From a virus, in IMG/VR virus record IMGVR_UViG_3300045996_000858, positions 1 through 34,519 of that record: a stretch of DNA of 34,519 bases; one strand, given 5' to 3'. The position numbers and the translations under genes were made by a program. The stretch's first letter is position 1. The number at the start of each line of letters is the position of its first letter. Below, piece by piece: positions 13,059 to 19,291 of this stretch. The notes under the pieces are model-generated. The model ran no database searches and was not told the origin of the DNA. It was given only the letters and a program-made list of their open reading frames with translations.

Positions 13059-13235
13059 CGTTGATTGAGGGGGAAACCCAGAGACAAACAAACTTGCGGC
13101 GTTGCGCCGCGAATACTGTTTCAGTTGTCTGTCATAAAGACTTCTTACCAATCAACTCCCCAAGCCGCTTCGCATTCGGCTACTTCTATTTCGTCATGTC
13201 GTCATTTCATTCCTTCAACCAACACGCAGGACCGC

Positions 13236-13276
13236 AAAAAAAAACGGCCGCCCGTCTTCACAACAAAACGAGCGGC
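13236..13276 (-). terminator. Strong leftward intrinsic terminator
   Basis: On the minus strand a GC-rich 9-base stem (13268-13276 with 13247-13255, eight pairs) is followed by nine U residues (13236-13244). Nothing coding ends here, so the terminated transcript would be a short RNA starting somewhere in 13.3-13.5 kb. Confidence 0.65.
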
Positions 13277-13359
13277 GCGCTTCTTCAGGAGCCTTCGTCT
13301 CATGGCAGACGAAGTAAATGCAACTCCCATATCGACATTCGGGCACGGTTGCCCTCCGT

Positions 13360-13438
13360 CTGGACCGCTACCCAATAGGTTTTTTCTGGTCCGGTCCTGG
13401 ACCGGGATTCCTACAAACCTACTCGTATCTGGTCCAGA
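13360..13438. promoter_or_regulatory. Operator-like cluster of TGGWCC palindromes
   Basis: Four copies of the nine-base theme CTGGWCC(R)G fall within 80 bp: 13360-13368 (CTGGACCGC), 13386-13394 (CTGGTCCGG), 13397-13405 (CTGGACCGG; with 13391-13405 it makes a perfect CCGGTCC-T-GGACCGG palindrome) and 13428-13438 (the perfect palindrome TCTGGTCCAGA). Spacing is 26, 11 and about 31 bp. Repeated near-palindromes in a long control gap are typical of repressor operators. Confidence 0.55.
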
Positions 13439-13744
13439 CAGAGCAACGAAACGGTACCTACGCCTATTAGCCTTCCTAATGCGTTTTACGCGACGTTCTT
13501 TGAAATCGGCTCCCGAGTAGCGGAGACGGAGAAACGTTCGCCGTTTTGCGTTTTCAAACGATTGCCCGTTGATGGCTAAATTAATTGGGAATCTCGCGAA
13601 ATAGTAGTTGCGAGTGCTTTCAACAGTCGTACAACGCTCATCGAAGTAGGGCGGATAGGATGCTTTCGGCCCTGCTTTAAGCCGTTAGTCGTTGCTTCCC
13701 GGTTGACGGCTACTCACCCAGAGAAGCATGAAAGTAGGTTGGTT

Positions 13745-14161
13745 ATGGATACCCCATTCGGGGCATTGCTCGATGAGCAATCCAAACTCGTGGCGTCGCT
13801 CAAGACGCAAGCGGGCGCGTATCTGTTTGACGAGAGCAATCACACGTTCGTCGTCTACAGGAAGTCCAATGCGGCGCTCGCGGAGAAACGAGCGTCATTG
13901 GCAAACGCCGTTGAAGCCTTGTCCTATTTGGACGACGTCTTCATTCTCGGAATGACGACGGACTGGGACGGGGACGACTGGACGAGTTGGGTCCTGCTCG
14001 TCCAACTCGGTCCCGACGCCGTAGGCCAATACAATCTCGGGACGCTCATCAACATTGCGAAGCGAGCGAACGAGATTACCCCTGCGGAGTTGGCCGAAAG
14101 GTTGCTCGCCGACGAGGCCCAAGTGAACGCCGACAATCGCGATAGCGGCGTTAACGTCTAA
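13745..14161 (+). CDS. Hypothetical accessory protein (138 aa)
   Basis: I start it at the ATG at 13745; a TTG at 13703 would add 14 residues. It has a helical N-terminus (LLDEQSKLVASLKTQAGAYL), strands around HTFVVYRKS and VFILGMTTDW, WTSWVLLVQLG, and a helical end. First of four rightward genes each followed by a hairpin. No family is recognised. Possibly a lysogeny-expressed accessory gene. Confidence 0.7.
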   Translation: MDTPFGALLDEQSKLVASLKTQAGAYLFDESNHTFVVYRKSNAALAEKRASLANAVEALSYLDDVFILGMTTDWDGDDWTSWVLLVQLGPDAVGQYNLGTLINIAKRANEITPAELAERLLADEAQVNADNRDSGVNV

Positions 14162-14221
14162 ATCCCCCTCGCAAAATATACGTTGAGGCGAATGGTTCTC
14201 GCCTTGTCGTACGACTCCCTG

Positions 14222-14268
14222 GAACGGTGGCGCGTTTGCTGAACCATAGCGGCGCGCCGCCGTTCTTT
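14222..14268 (+). terminator. Rightward intrinsic terminator
   Basis: A 13-base GC-rich stem (14222-14234 with 14253-14265, one G-U pair) is followed by a short U run (CUUUCG). It lies between two rightward genes, 61 bp after the first. Confidence 0.65.
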
Positions 14269-14286
14269 CGTTCAGGAACTCGCATC

Positions 14287-14592
14287 ATGGTTGCGACTAC
14301 GAAGCCGCGAACGCTCGCGGATTTGAAGGCAAAGGACTCGGACTTTCAGGACTTCGAACGACGGGGCATTTACAAACTGCTCTCGCGTCCCGAGTTTGCC
14401 AAAGAGTACCCGCCCCAGGACTGGGGCAAACTTCACCCCAATGACCTCTGCGCGTTCTCGCTCAACTACTTACTCGGACTCCGCAAGCCGCCCGCGATTA
14501 GCGCGGCAGTAGAGAAGTTAATGGAGATGCACCCCGACGCGCTCCAACGAATGCTCCTCAAGACGCGAGACGCAATCGAATACGTCGGTTGA
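14287..14592 (+). CDS. Hypothetical accessory protein (101 aa)
   Basis: The ATG at 14287 has AGGA ten bases upstream; an earlier frame start at 14227 lies in the terminator hairpin. It is helical and basic, with TLADLKAKDSDFQDFERRGIYKLLS and an FSLNYLLGLRKPPAISAAVEKLMEMHPDALQRML region. Flanked on both sides by hairpin terminators, so it is probably transcribed alone. Function unknown. Confidence 0.7.
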   Translation: MVATTKPRTLADLKAKDSDFQDFERRGIYKLLSRPEFAKEYPPQDWGKLHPNDLCAFSLNYLLGLRKPPAISAAVEKLMEMHPDALQRMLLKTRDAIEYVG

Positions 14593-14613
14593 ACGGAATA
14601 GGGAGTTGGCCCC

Positions 14614-14654
14614 GGCGGCGGTACCGCGCATGGACGATGTTACCGCCGCCTTTA
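14614..14654 (+). terminator. Rightward intrinsic terminator
   Basis: Perfect 10-bp stem GGCGGCGGTA (14614-14623) with TACCGCCGCC (14641-14650), followed by UUUAUU. Confidence 0.75.
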
Positions 14655-14683
14655 TTCGTGGCATACGAAAGGAAAACACTACA

Positions 14684-15166
14684 ATGCGGTACGATGAGTT
14701 ATTGGCTCTGACGCGCGATTACGACGATAAGGGCGGCTCTGTAGGAGTTAACGAGTTATGCGAGTTCATACGACTGATTTGCCGTCTCGGTTTCCGGACC
14801 GGCGGACGACAACGCATGCTCGCATGGTTGGAGTTGACGTCGATGGCGGCGCGGGGCCTCGTATCACGCCTCTCCGACGAACAAATCAAATCGATTGAGC
14901 GAGAGGGTATCGTTGCCGAAGACGCCGACGACAACATCAAAGTAACTCTGTCGTTGAGCGCAGACGAAATCGAATGGTTGGACGTCCTCGCTACTCACGT
15001 CCAAATGAACCCCGACAACTACGACTTGAACAGTAAGTACGAAGTCGGGACCTACGGCGAAGCGTACCAAAAGGCTTATCGCGTACTCATGGCGATATCC
15101 AAGACGGCGAGCGCGGCCGAACGCAAACAGCAACAGAAGGACTACGACGCCTTATCGCCCTTCTGA
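14684..15166 (+). CDS. Hypothetical accessory protein (160 aa)
   Basis: The ATG at 14684 follows GAAAGGA by about ten bases; the earlier TTG start at 14606 lies before the terminator and is unlikely. It is mainly helical with RYDELLALTRDYDDKGG at the start, ARGLVSRLSDEQIKSIEREGI in the middle, a short strand (NIKVTLSLSADEIEWL), and a Gln/Lys-rich end. Flanked by terminators. No family is recognised. Confidence 0.7.
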   Translation: MRYDELLALTRDYDDKGGSVGVNELCEFIRLICRLGFRTGGRQRMLAWLELTSMAARGLVSRLSDEQIKSIEREGIVAEDADDNIKVTLSLSADEIEWLDVLATHVQMNPDNYDLNSKYEVGTYGEAYQKAYRVLMAISKTASAAERKQQQKDYDALSPF

Positions 15167-15203
15167 CGCATCGGAATAACTCGGAAGGGTAACGACTACC
15201 CCA

Positions 15204-15239
15204 ACGCAAAACGGCGGCTCAATGAGCCGCCGTTTGCGT
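15204..15239. terminator. Bidirectional terminator between convergent genes
   Basis: ACGCAAA-ACGGCGGCTCA pairs with TGAGCCGCCGTTTGCGT, 17 pairs with one bulged A. It lies between the ends of two convergent genes and has A-rich and T-rich sides on both strands. Confidence 0.8.
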
Positions 15240-15261
15240 CTAATGGGGTTGTCGCTCGCGG

Positions 15262-15825
15262 TTACTTGAGGACGTACCGCGACAAGGCTTTCTCTTTGCC
15301 GTTGGTCCCGATTTTATGGCTCGCGTTCTCCGCGTTCCAACGCTCAATCAACTTCGGGACATGAGCGGCCCATTTGTCCCCGAGTTGCCCCAAGATGTCC
15401 TTACGCGAGAACTCGTTGTGCTTCCCAACCTTCGTCGCGTACGAGCCTAACGCCTTCGCCGCGTCGGCAATCTCGTCTTCGCTCGGACGGAAGCGCTTAC
15501 CGCCGCCGCTGCCGCCGCGAGACGGGCGCTCTTTCTGCCCCGTCAACTTCGCAATCTCCGCGTCAATCTCTTTAATGCGGATGTTGGCTTCGTTGATGCT
15601 CTGCGCCAACTCGGAACGCTCTTTCTTCATCGGCTCCAGGACGTTCGCCAAAGCCTTCTCCCGCTTCTCGCGTTGGGCGGTTTGGAACTTCTCGAATGCT
15701 TCGTTTTCTTCCCGCTCCAGTTGCTTGAGAATGTCGGCGGCGGAGTCGCCGTTGCTCCCTTTCAGAGCCGCCAAGCCTTCGCGCTGCCGCTTCGTCTTCT
15801 CGGGGGTAGCCGTTCCCTTTGCCAT
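15262..15825 (-). CDS. Coiled-coil protein with C-terminal DNA-binding-like domain (187 aa)
   Basis: Three parts are visible: a long charged coiled coil (about residues 28-100, LKQLEREENEAFEKFQTAQREKREKA and ERSELAQSINEANIRIKEIDAEIAKL), a Gly/Ser/Arg linker (PSRGGSGGGKRFRP, about 103-117), and a compact helical C-terminal domain (SEDEIADAAKALGSYATKVGKHNEFSRKDILGQLGDKW). This order of oligomerisation coil, flexible basic linker and C-terminal domain is that of H-NS-type nucleoid proteins and silencers, but I see no H-NS sequence motif. It is monocistronic and convergent to the accessory genes. It could silence or regulate phage genes in the lysogen; that is inference. Confidence 0.75.
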   Translation of the reverse strand: MAKGTATPEKTKRQREGLAALKGSNGDSAADILKQLEREENEAFEKFQTAQREKREKALANVLEPMKKERSELAQSINEANIRIKEIDAEIAKLTGQKERPSRGGSGGGKRFRPSEDEIADAAKALGSYATKVGKHNEFSRKDILGQLGDKWAAHVPKLIERWNAENASHKIGTNGKEKALSRYVLK

Positions 15826-15964
15826 AGCCGTATCCTTTCGCCGCTCTCGCGGCAGTTGAGTTGTGAAGCGGGATACTCGGGAACGGCGTAAGAGTCAAAT
15901 AAAAGATAAGGGGATACCCCTTTTCCCCTTGCCAAGCGTTGCCGTTTATGTCCTGAATAGCGGC

Positions 15965-16153
15965 ATGATGAAACCTACTGAACAACCGAAGGCCGCTCAT
16001 ACCGTCCGCGTCGGCGACGCCGTCCGCCTCGCGGGGTTCGCAGCACATAAAACCGTCATCTCCGCGACGCGAGAAGCGGACGGCTATATCCGCCTTACGT
16101 TCGCGGACTACGCCGCCCGCGTCCGCCCCTACCGCCAAGTCAAAACCATCTGA
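15965..16153 (+). CDS. Small beta-rich protein (62 aa), SH3/KOW-like
   Basis: I start it at the ATG at 15965 (another ATG follows at 15968); a start at 15863 would add a segment without protein-like composition. The sequence HTVRVGDAVRLAGFAAHKTVISATREADGYIRLTFADYAARVRPYRQV has the VGDxVRL...GxVxxxR strand pattern of small SH3-like barrels. It is followed by a strong terminator. Function unknown; small barrels of this type often bind nucleic acid. Confidence 0.6.
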   Translation: MMKPTEQPKAAHTVRVGDAVRLAGFAAHKTVISATREADGYIRLTFADYAARVRPYRQVKTI

Positions 16154-16174
16154 CGCCGTAACCCCTACTAAACG

Positions 16175-16213
16175 AGAGAAGGCCCAGGAATCGCTCCTGG
16201 GCCTTCTCTTTTG
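16175..16213 (+). terminator. Rightward intrinsic terminator
   Basis: Perfect 15-bp stem (16175-16189 with 16195-16209), five-base loop, then UUUUG. It also lies just beyond the convergent end of the integrase gene. Confidence 0.85.
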
Positions 16214-16241
16214 CCTTATGCGGCGTCGGAGCCGCCTACCC

Positions 16242-18035
16242 CTACCGCCGCCTACCCTTCGCCCTCTTCGCGGCTTGGGCGGCTTCGTACGCCTTGCCGC
16301 TCGCGGCGTACCATCGCTCCAACTCCGCCGCCGTCCGCTTCGGCTTCGTCAACGGGGCCGCTTGGCCGAAGTTTTCGCCGAAGATGTTATACGAGAGCGT
16401 CGCCAACGGACTACCGCTCGCGGCGTTCCGACGGGCGCGGTAGGCGAAGCGGACTTGGAACGCTTCGCCGATGAACAACTCAACCGTCGCCGTCCCTTCA
16501 ATCGTAAACGGCAACGTAGACGTCCGCTCCGCCGTCATGACGATACGCTTGACGATGAGACGAAGGGTAGCCGCCATCTCCTCCCGCGCGGCGTACGACG
16601 GCTCATCGGATAGAACTTGCTCTAGGCGCTCAATTAACTTCGTCGCGCGCCCCTTGTCGGAGACGAGCGCCCGCGCCTTCGATGCGTTGTACTCCCGCTC
16701 CAACCGCTCCCGCTTGGACTCAAGAGCGGCGGCGGCTTTCGCCAACGTCTTAACGTTGCCGCCTTCCGCCATCGCCTCCCCAATCTCCGCGAGCCGCGCG
16801 TCTACTTCCGCAATCTGCGCCCGCAGATTATCGCCGTCCGCTTTGACTTCGCGCGGGGCGAAATGCTCCGCATGGTACTTCAATAGCGCGTTGAACATGA
16901 CATGTTCGAAGACGGCAAGGTTGACGTACGTTCGCGGCTTCGTCCCCAATGTCTCCCCGCTGTTGTTAACGAGCCGCCTATCTCCGCTCGCGTTCTGGTG
17001 GATAGTCCAACTCTCCCCTTCGTCGTCAACGAGCAAGCCGTTGAAGAGGTTTACCCAAGCGGCCTTCGGGCCCCGCGTACCCTTGAACGTCTCGGGAGAG
17101 TCGTTGCGGCGTTGCGCGAGTACCGCGTTGGCTTCGTCCCATTGCTTGACGGAGACGACAGGGGGGTAATACCCCTCAACCGTACCGACGACGACGCCGC
17201 CCTTACGCTGGACCAACTCCCCCAGTACCGCGCGCCCGCTGACGATTTGGTGGACGTAGGTTTTGCTCCATCGTCCGCTCGTACCGAACGAAGCAACCTT
17301 CTCGCGGTTGAGCAAGCGAGCGACAGCGCCGATACCGTAGCCGTCCGTAATCAACGCGAAGATGCGGCGGACGATTGCCGCGTACTCCGCGACGACGACA
17401 ACCTTACCGTCGCGGACTTTGAGCCAACGCGGCGTCCAGTTGCGGACGACTTCGCCGCGAGCCGCGCGCTCCCGCGTCTGCTCCCAACTCGCGCGCATCC
17501 GCATACCCTTAATGCGGCTCTCGTCATTCGCTCGCGCCATGACGGAGATACTGATAATCAATTCGCTGAACTCCAACGGCTTGTCGCCGTCGTTGCTGTA
17601 CTCGCGCCCGTCGGACAAGGTAACGATGCGAACGCCGTTGTTGATGATCCCGAGAAACTGTTGGAGCGCCAACGTAATCTCCGAACGCGAGAGGCGGTCC
17701 AGAGATTCGACAATCAAGACGCTCCCTTTGGGTATCGCGCCCGACTCAATCAATCGGAGCAACCGTCCCAACGCGCCGCTCGCGGCGTTCTTGCCGCGAT
17801 ACGCGCTAACCCCTTCGTCGCGGTAACTGTCGTCAATCTTCAAGCCGCGCGCTTTCGCCCATTCGGCGGACGCCGCCAACTGTCGGCGCGTTGAGTCGCC
17901 TTCGCTCTGTTGCGGCGTAGAGAAGCGGAGATACGAGATACAGAGGGGGGCGGCTCCGCCGTCCTGGCCCCGCTGCCGTTTGCCGCCGCCGTTCGCTCCG
18001 CGAAGGGATTTGAGTTGGACATTCATGCGTAACAT
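16242..18035 (-). CDS. int: Large serine recombinase (phage integrase), 597 aa
   Basis: The N-terminal resolvase domain begins ISYLRFSTPQQ (catalytic Ser near residue 39) and includes ESLDRLSRSE (about 110-119). The recombinase domain (about 215-330) follows, then a long coiled coil (AQIAEVDARLAEIGEAMA; ALESKRERLEREY; about 400-455) and a C-terminal basic tail ending KRAKGRRR. This enzyme joins attP to attB and needs a separate directionality factor for excision. It is odd in having no zinc-ribbon cysteines: the only Cys is near the N-terminus, and the usual ribbon position reads NLFNGLLVDDEGESWTI. Starts at 18035 or 18026 are both possible; a start at 18110 would run through the attP-like palindrome that lies just upstream. 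Confidence 0.93.
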   Translation of the reverse strand: MLRMNVQLKSLRGANGGGKRQRGQDGGAAPLCISYLRFSTPQQSEGDSTRRQLAASAEWAKARGLKIDDSYRDEGVSAYRGKNAASGALGRLLRLIESGAIPKGSVLIVESLDRLSRSEITLALQQFLGIINNGVRIVTLSDGREYSNDGDKPLEFSELIISISVMARANDESRIKGMRMRASWEQTRERAARGEVVRNWTPRWLKVRDGKVVVVAEYAAIVRRIFALITDGYGIGAVARLLNREKVASFGTSGRWSKTYVHQIVSGRAVLGELVQRKGGVVVGTVEGYYPPVVSVKQWDEANAVLAQRRNDSPETFKGTRGPKAAWVNLFNGLLVDDEGESWTIHQNASGDRRLVNNSGETLGTKPRTYVNLAVFEHVMFNALLKYHAEHFAPREVKADGDNLRAQIAEVDARLAEIGEAMAEGGNVKTLAKAAAALESKRERLEREYNASKARALVSDKGRATKLIERLEQVLSDEPSYAAREEMAATLRLIVKRIVMTAERTSTLPFTIEGTATVELFIGEAFQVRFAYRARRNAASGSPLATLSYNIFGENFGQAAPLTKPKRTAAELERWYAASGKAYEAAQAAKRAKGRRR

Positions 18036-18062
18036 CTTATTTGGAGCCAGTTTACCGGGCAA

Positions 18063-18107
18063 GTGTTGAATCGGAAAATATGGCTCAACGATTTGCCGAA
18101 TCAACAC
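18063..18107. other. attP: Predicted attP site (45-bp imperfect palindrome)
   Basis: Arms of 17 bases, 18063-18079 and 18091-18107, match at 15 of 17 positions when one is reverse-complemented. The 11-base centre is ATGGCTCAACG. It begins 28 bp upstream of the integrase ATG at 18035. Large serine integrases use attP sites of about 45-50 bp, with imperfect inverted arms around a short crossover, typically beside the int gene; all three criteria are met. The site lies inside the ligase-fragment reading frame. Confidence 0.75.
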
Positions 18108-18626
18108 CATCCGACGGAGTCCGCCAAACCCCTTAAAAACAAGCGTCTTTTCAGCGGTTGGCTCAAGTTAAAGACGCATCTCCCTACCCTGGATTGCGTC
18201 GTTACGGCGGCGGAGTTGGGACATGGGAAGCGGCGGGGCGTCCTCTCGGACTTGACGTTTGCCGTATGGGCGGACGACGGCTCAACGCTCCTCAACATCG
18301 GCAAAGCCTACAGCGGATTAACGGACGCGGAGATTGCGGACATGACGGGGCGGCTACGCTCCCTCGCGGTAGCCGACGACGGGCGGCGGTACGTCGTCCG
18401 CCCCGAGATAGTCGTTGAGATTGCCTTTGACCAAATCCAAAAGAGCGCCCGCCATGACAGCGGGTACGCGCTCCGCTTCCCGAGAATCAAAACCATCCGC
18501 AACGACAAGCCGCCGTCCGAGGCCGATACGCTGGCGCGCGTCCGAGAGATTTACGGGAGCGACGCCAATACCGCGCGCGAAGTCGAAACGGACGCGGAGC
18601 CGAACGAGCCTACCCTTTTCGATTGA
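18063..18626 (+). CDS. 5'-truncated ATP-dependent DNA ligase: motif V and C-terminal OB domain (187 codons)
   Basis: From codon 33 the protein is clearly the C-terminal part of a bacterial ATP-dependent DNA ligase: WLKLK (motif V), LPTLDCVVTAAELGHGKRRGVLSDLTFAV, GKAYSGLTDAEI, RPEIVVEIAFDQIQKSARHDSGYALRFPRI and DKPPSEADTL. The nucleotidyltransferase part with the catalytic Lys (KxDG) is absent. The frame is open from 18033, has only GTG (18063) or TTG starts, no ribosome-binding site at a proper distance, and its first Met is codon 94, inside the domain. It therefore looks like the 3' end of a gene meant to be joined to something upstream. Codons 1-32 cover the attP and a spacer. It is divergent to int, the geometry needed for fusion with a host gene on integration. 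Confidence 0.85.
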   Translation: MLNRKIWLNDLPNQHHPTESAKPLKNKRLFSGWLKLKTHLPTLDCVVTAAELGHGKRRGVLSDLTFAVWADDGSTLLNIGKAYSGLTDAEIADMTGRLRSLAVADDGRRYVVRPEIVVEIAFDQIQKSARHDSGYALRFPRIKTIRNDKPPSEADTLARVREIYGSDANTAREVETDAEPNEPTLFD

Positions 18627-18679
18627 GCGCGCGCGACAGAGGGAAACTGCGGCGGAATGACGAATAGAACATTAGTCAA

Positions 18680-18797
18680 CTGATTGTGCTTGGAACGGCA
18701 TACAGCCCCGTAAAGCCCCGTAGGACAATGACGGACCAGCATACGGGGGCGGCAACCGAAACAGGACCGCTTGCGGGTTCGAATCCCGCCAGTCAGA
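18680..18797 (+). other. tRNA-like element (118 nt), possibly degenerate
   Basis: A T-arm is exact: GCGGG-TTCGAAT-CCCGC (18773-18789), followed by CAGTCAG, which pairs fully with CTGATTG at 18680-18686 as a 7-bp acceptor stem (one G-U). Next come TG and a D-arm-like segment containing AACGGCATAC, then CCCCG (18706-18710) and CGGGG (18744-18748) as an anticodon stem, and GCGG/CCGC as a long variable arm. The anticodon loop would be 33 nt, far too long, and no CCA is encoded. It includes a tandem copy of AGCCCCGTA. A broken tRNA, a tRNA-derived attachment remnant and a tRNA mimic are all possible. Confidence 0.45.
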
Positions 18798-18805
18798 TTC
18801 CCGCG

Positions 18806-18835
18806 CAAAAGAAAGAGCCGCGATTGTCTCGCGGC
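18806..18835 (-). terminator. Leftward intrinsic terminator
   Basis: On the minus strand a 7-bp stem GCCGCGA/TCGCGGC (18817-18835) is followed by a pyrimidine-rich run with CUUUCUUUU (18806-18816). It follows the end of the small membrane-protein gene by about 35 bp. Confidence 0.65.
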
Positions 18836-18868
18836 CCATGTCGGCAGGGGGGGTAATCGTTCGCGGCG

Positions 18869-19177
18869 CTATCGGCTCTCTCGCGTCGTCGCCTCCGCCT
18901 TCTCTTTCTCTTCCTCCGCCTTCCGCCGCGCTTCGATTGCCTTTAACCGCGCGGCGAAGTCATCCCCCATACTCTTCCGCGCGTCGCCGCTCGCTTTGCG
19001 GAACGCCGCGCCCATGTCGTCAACTCCCTTCTGAAGCGCCGTCCGCAACTCCCATTTCAGATACTCGCGCCCCGCGACGAAGCCGACGCCGCCGAACAAC
19101 GCCGCGACGACGACGACGGCAACGAGCCAACGGCGGACGCTCATACGCTCCAACAACCAACCTTCAACGTTACTCAT
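18869..19177 (-). CDS. Membrane-anchored coiled-coil protein (102 aa)
   Basis: The ATG at 19177 follows GGGAG by eight bases; longer frames lack this. After a short N-terminus comes one membrane span (WLVAVVVVAALFGGVGFVAG, about residues 15-34), then a charged helical region ending in a Lys/Glu/Ala coiled coil (RLKAIEARRKAEEEKEKAEAT). The topology is a cytoplasmic or periplasmic coil on a membrane anchor. It is transcribed alone, with a terminator after it and a divergent gene on the other side. It may be a superinfection-exclusion or lysis-timing factor; this is only by analogy. Confidence 0.75.
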   Translation of the reverse strand: MSNVEGWLLERMSVRRWLVAVVVVAALFGGVGFVAGREYLKWELRTALQKGVDDMGAAFRKASGDARKSMGDDFAARLKAIEARRKAEEEKEKAEATTRESR

Positions 19178-19291
19178 GTCCGTACTCCCATAGGGTAAAG
19201 GGTTGAGCCGTACTGGGATCCAAAAGGCGGCGGGAGTCAATCCGAAAATCTCGGAAGGAAGGATGAACCGTGCCCGTTGAAAAGCAACGGT

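Larger units (their letters stand above)
12984..13744. other. Long non-coding control region
   Basis: About 760 bp without a convincing gene, between the leftward small-gene group and the rightward accessory genes. It holds two minus-strand terminators (13017-13058, 13236-13276), a cluster of TGGWCC palindromes (13360-13438), and from 13440 to 13744 only short open frames. Rightward frames of 100-150 codons at 13061-13520 have no ribosome-binding site and poor composition. Most likely this is the main regulatory region of the phage. Confidence 0.6.

Noticed and set aside
13145-13330. Leftward 42-codon frame, continuing in the same frame after a TGA for 18 more codons (EIEVAECEAAWGVDW)
   Set aside because: The second part looks coding, but the first contains the U9 terminator and an in-frame TGA. 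TGA is a normal stop elsewhere in this genome, so read-through is unsupported; may be a gene remnant.
13065-13520. 151-codon rightward frame in the control region
   Set aside because: No start signal, unusual composition, and it runs over the terminators and the operator cluster.
16902-17894. 330-codon rightward open frame
   Set aside because: Antisense to the integrase; composition is that of a shadow frame, with no ribosome-binding site.
18036-18110. Longer integrase start at 18110
   Set aside because: It would read through the attP-like palindrome and add about 25 residues before the usual N-terminus; no ribosome-binding site was seen.
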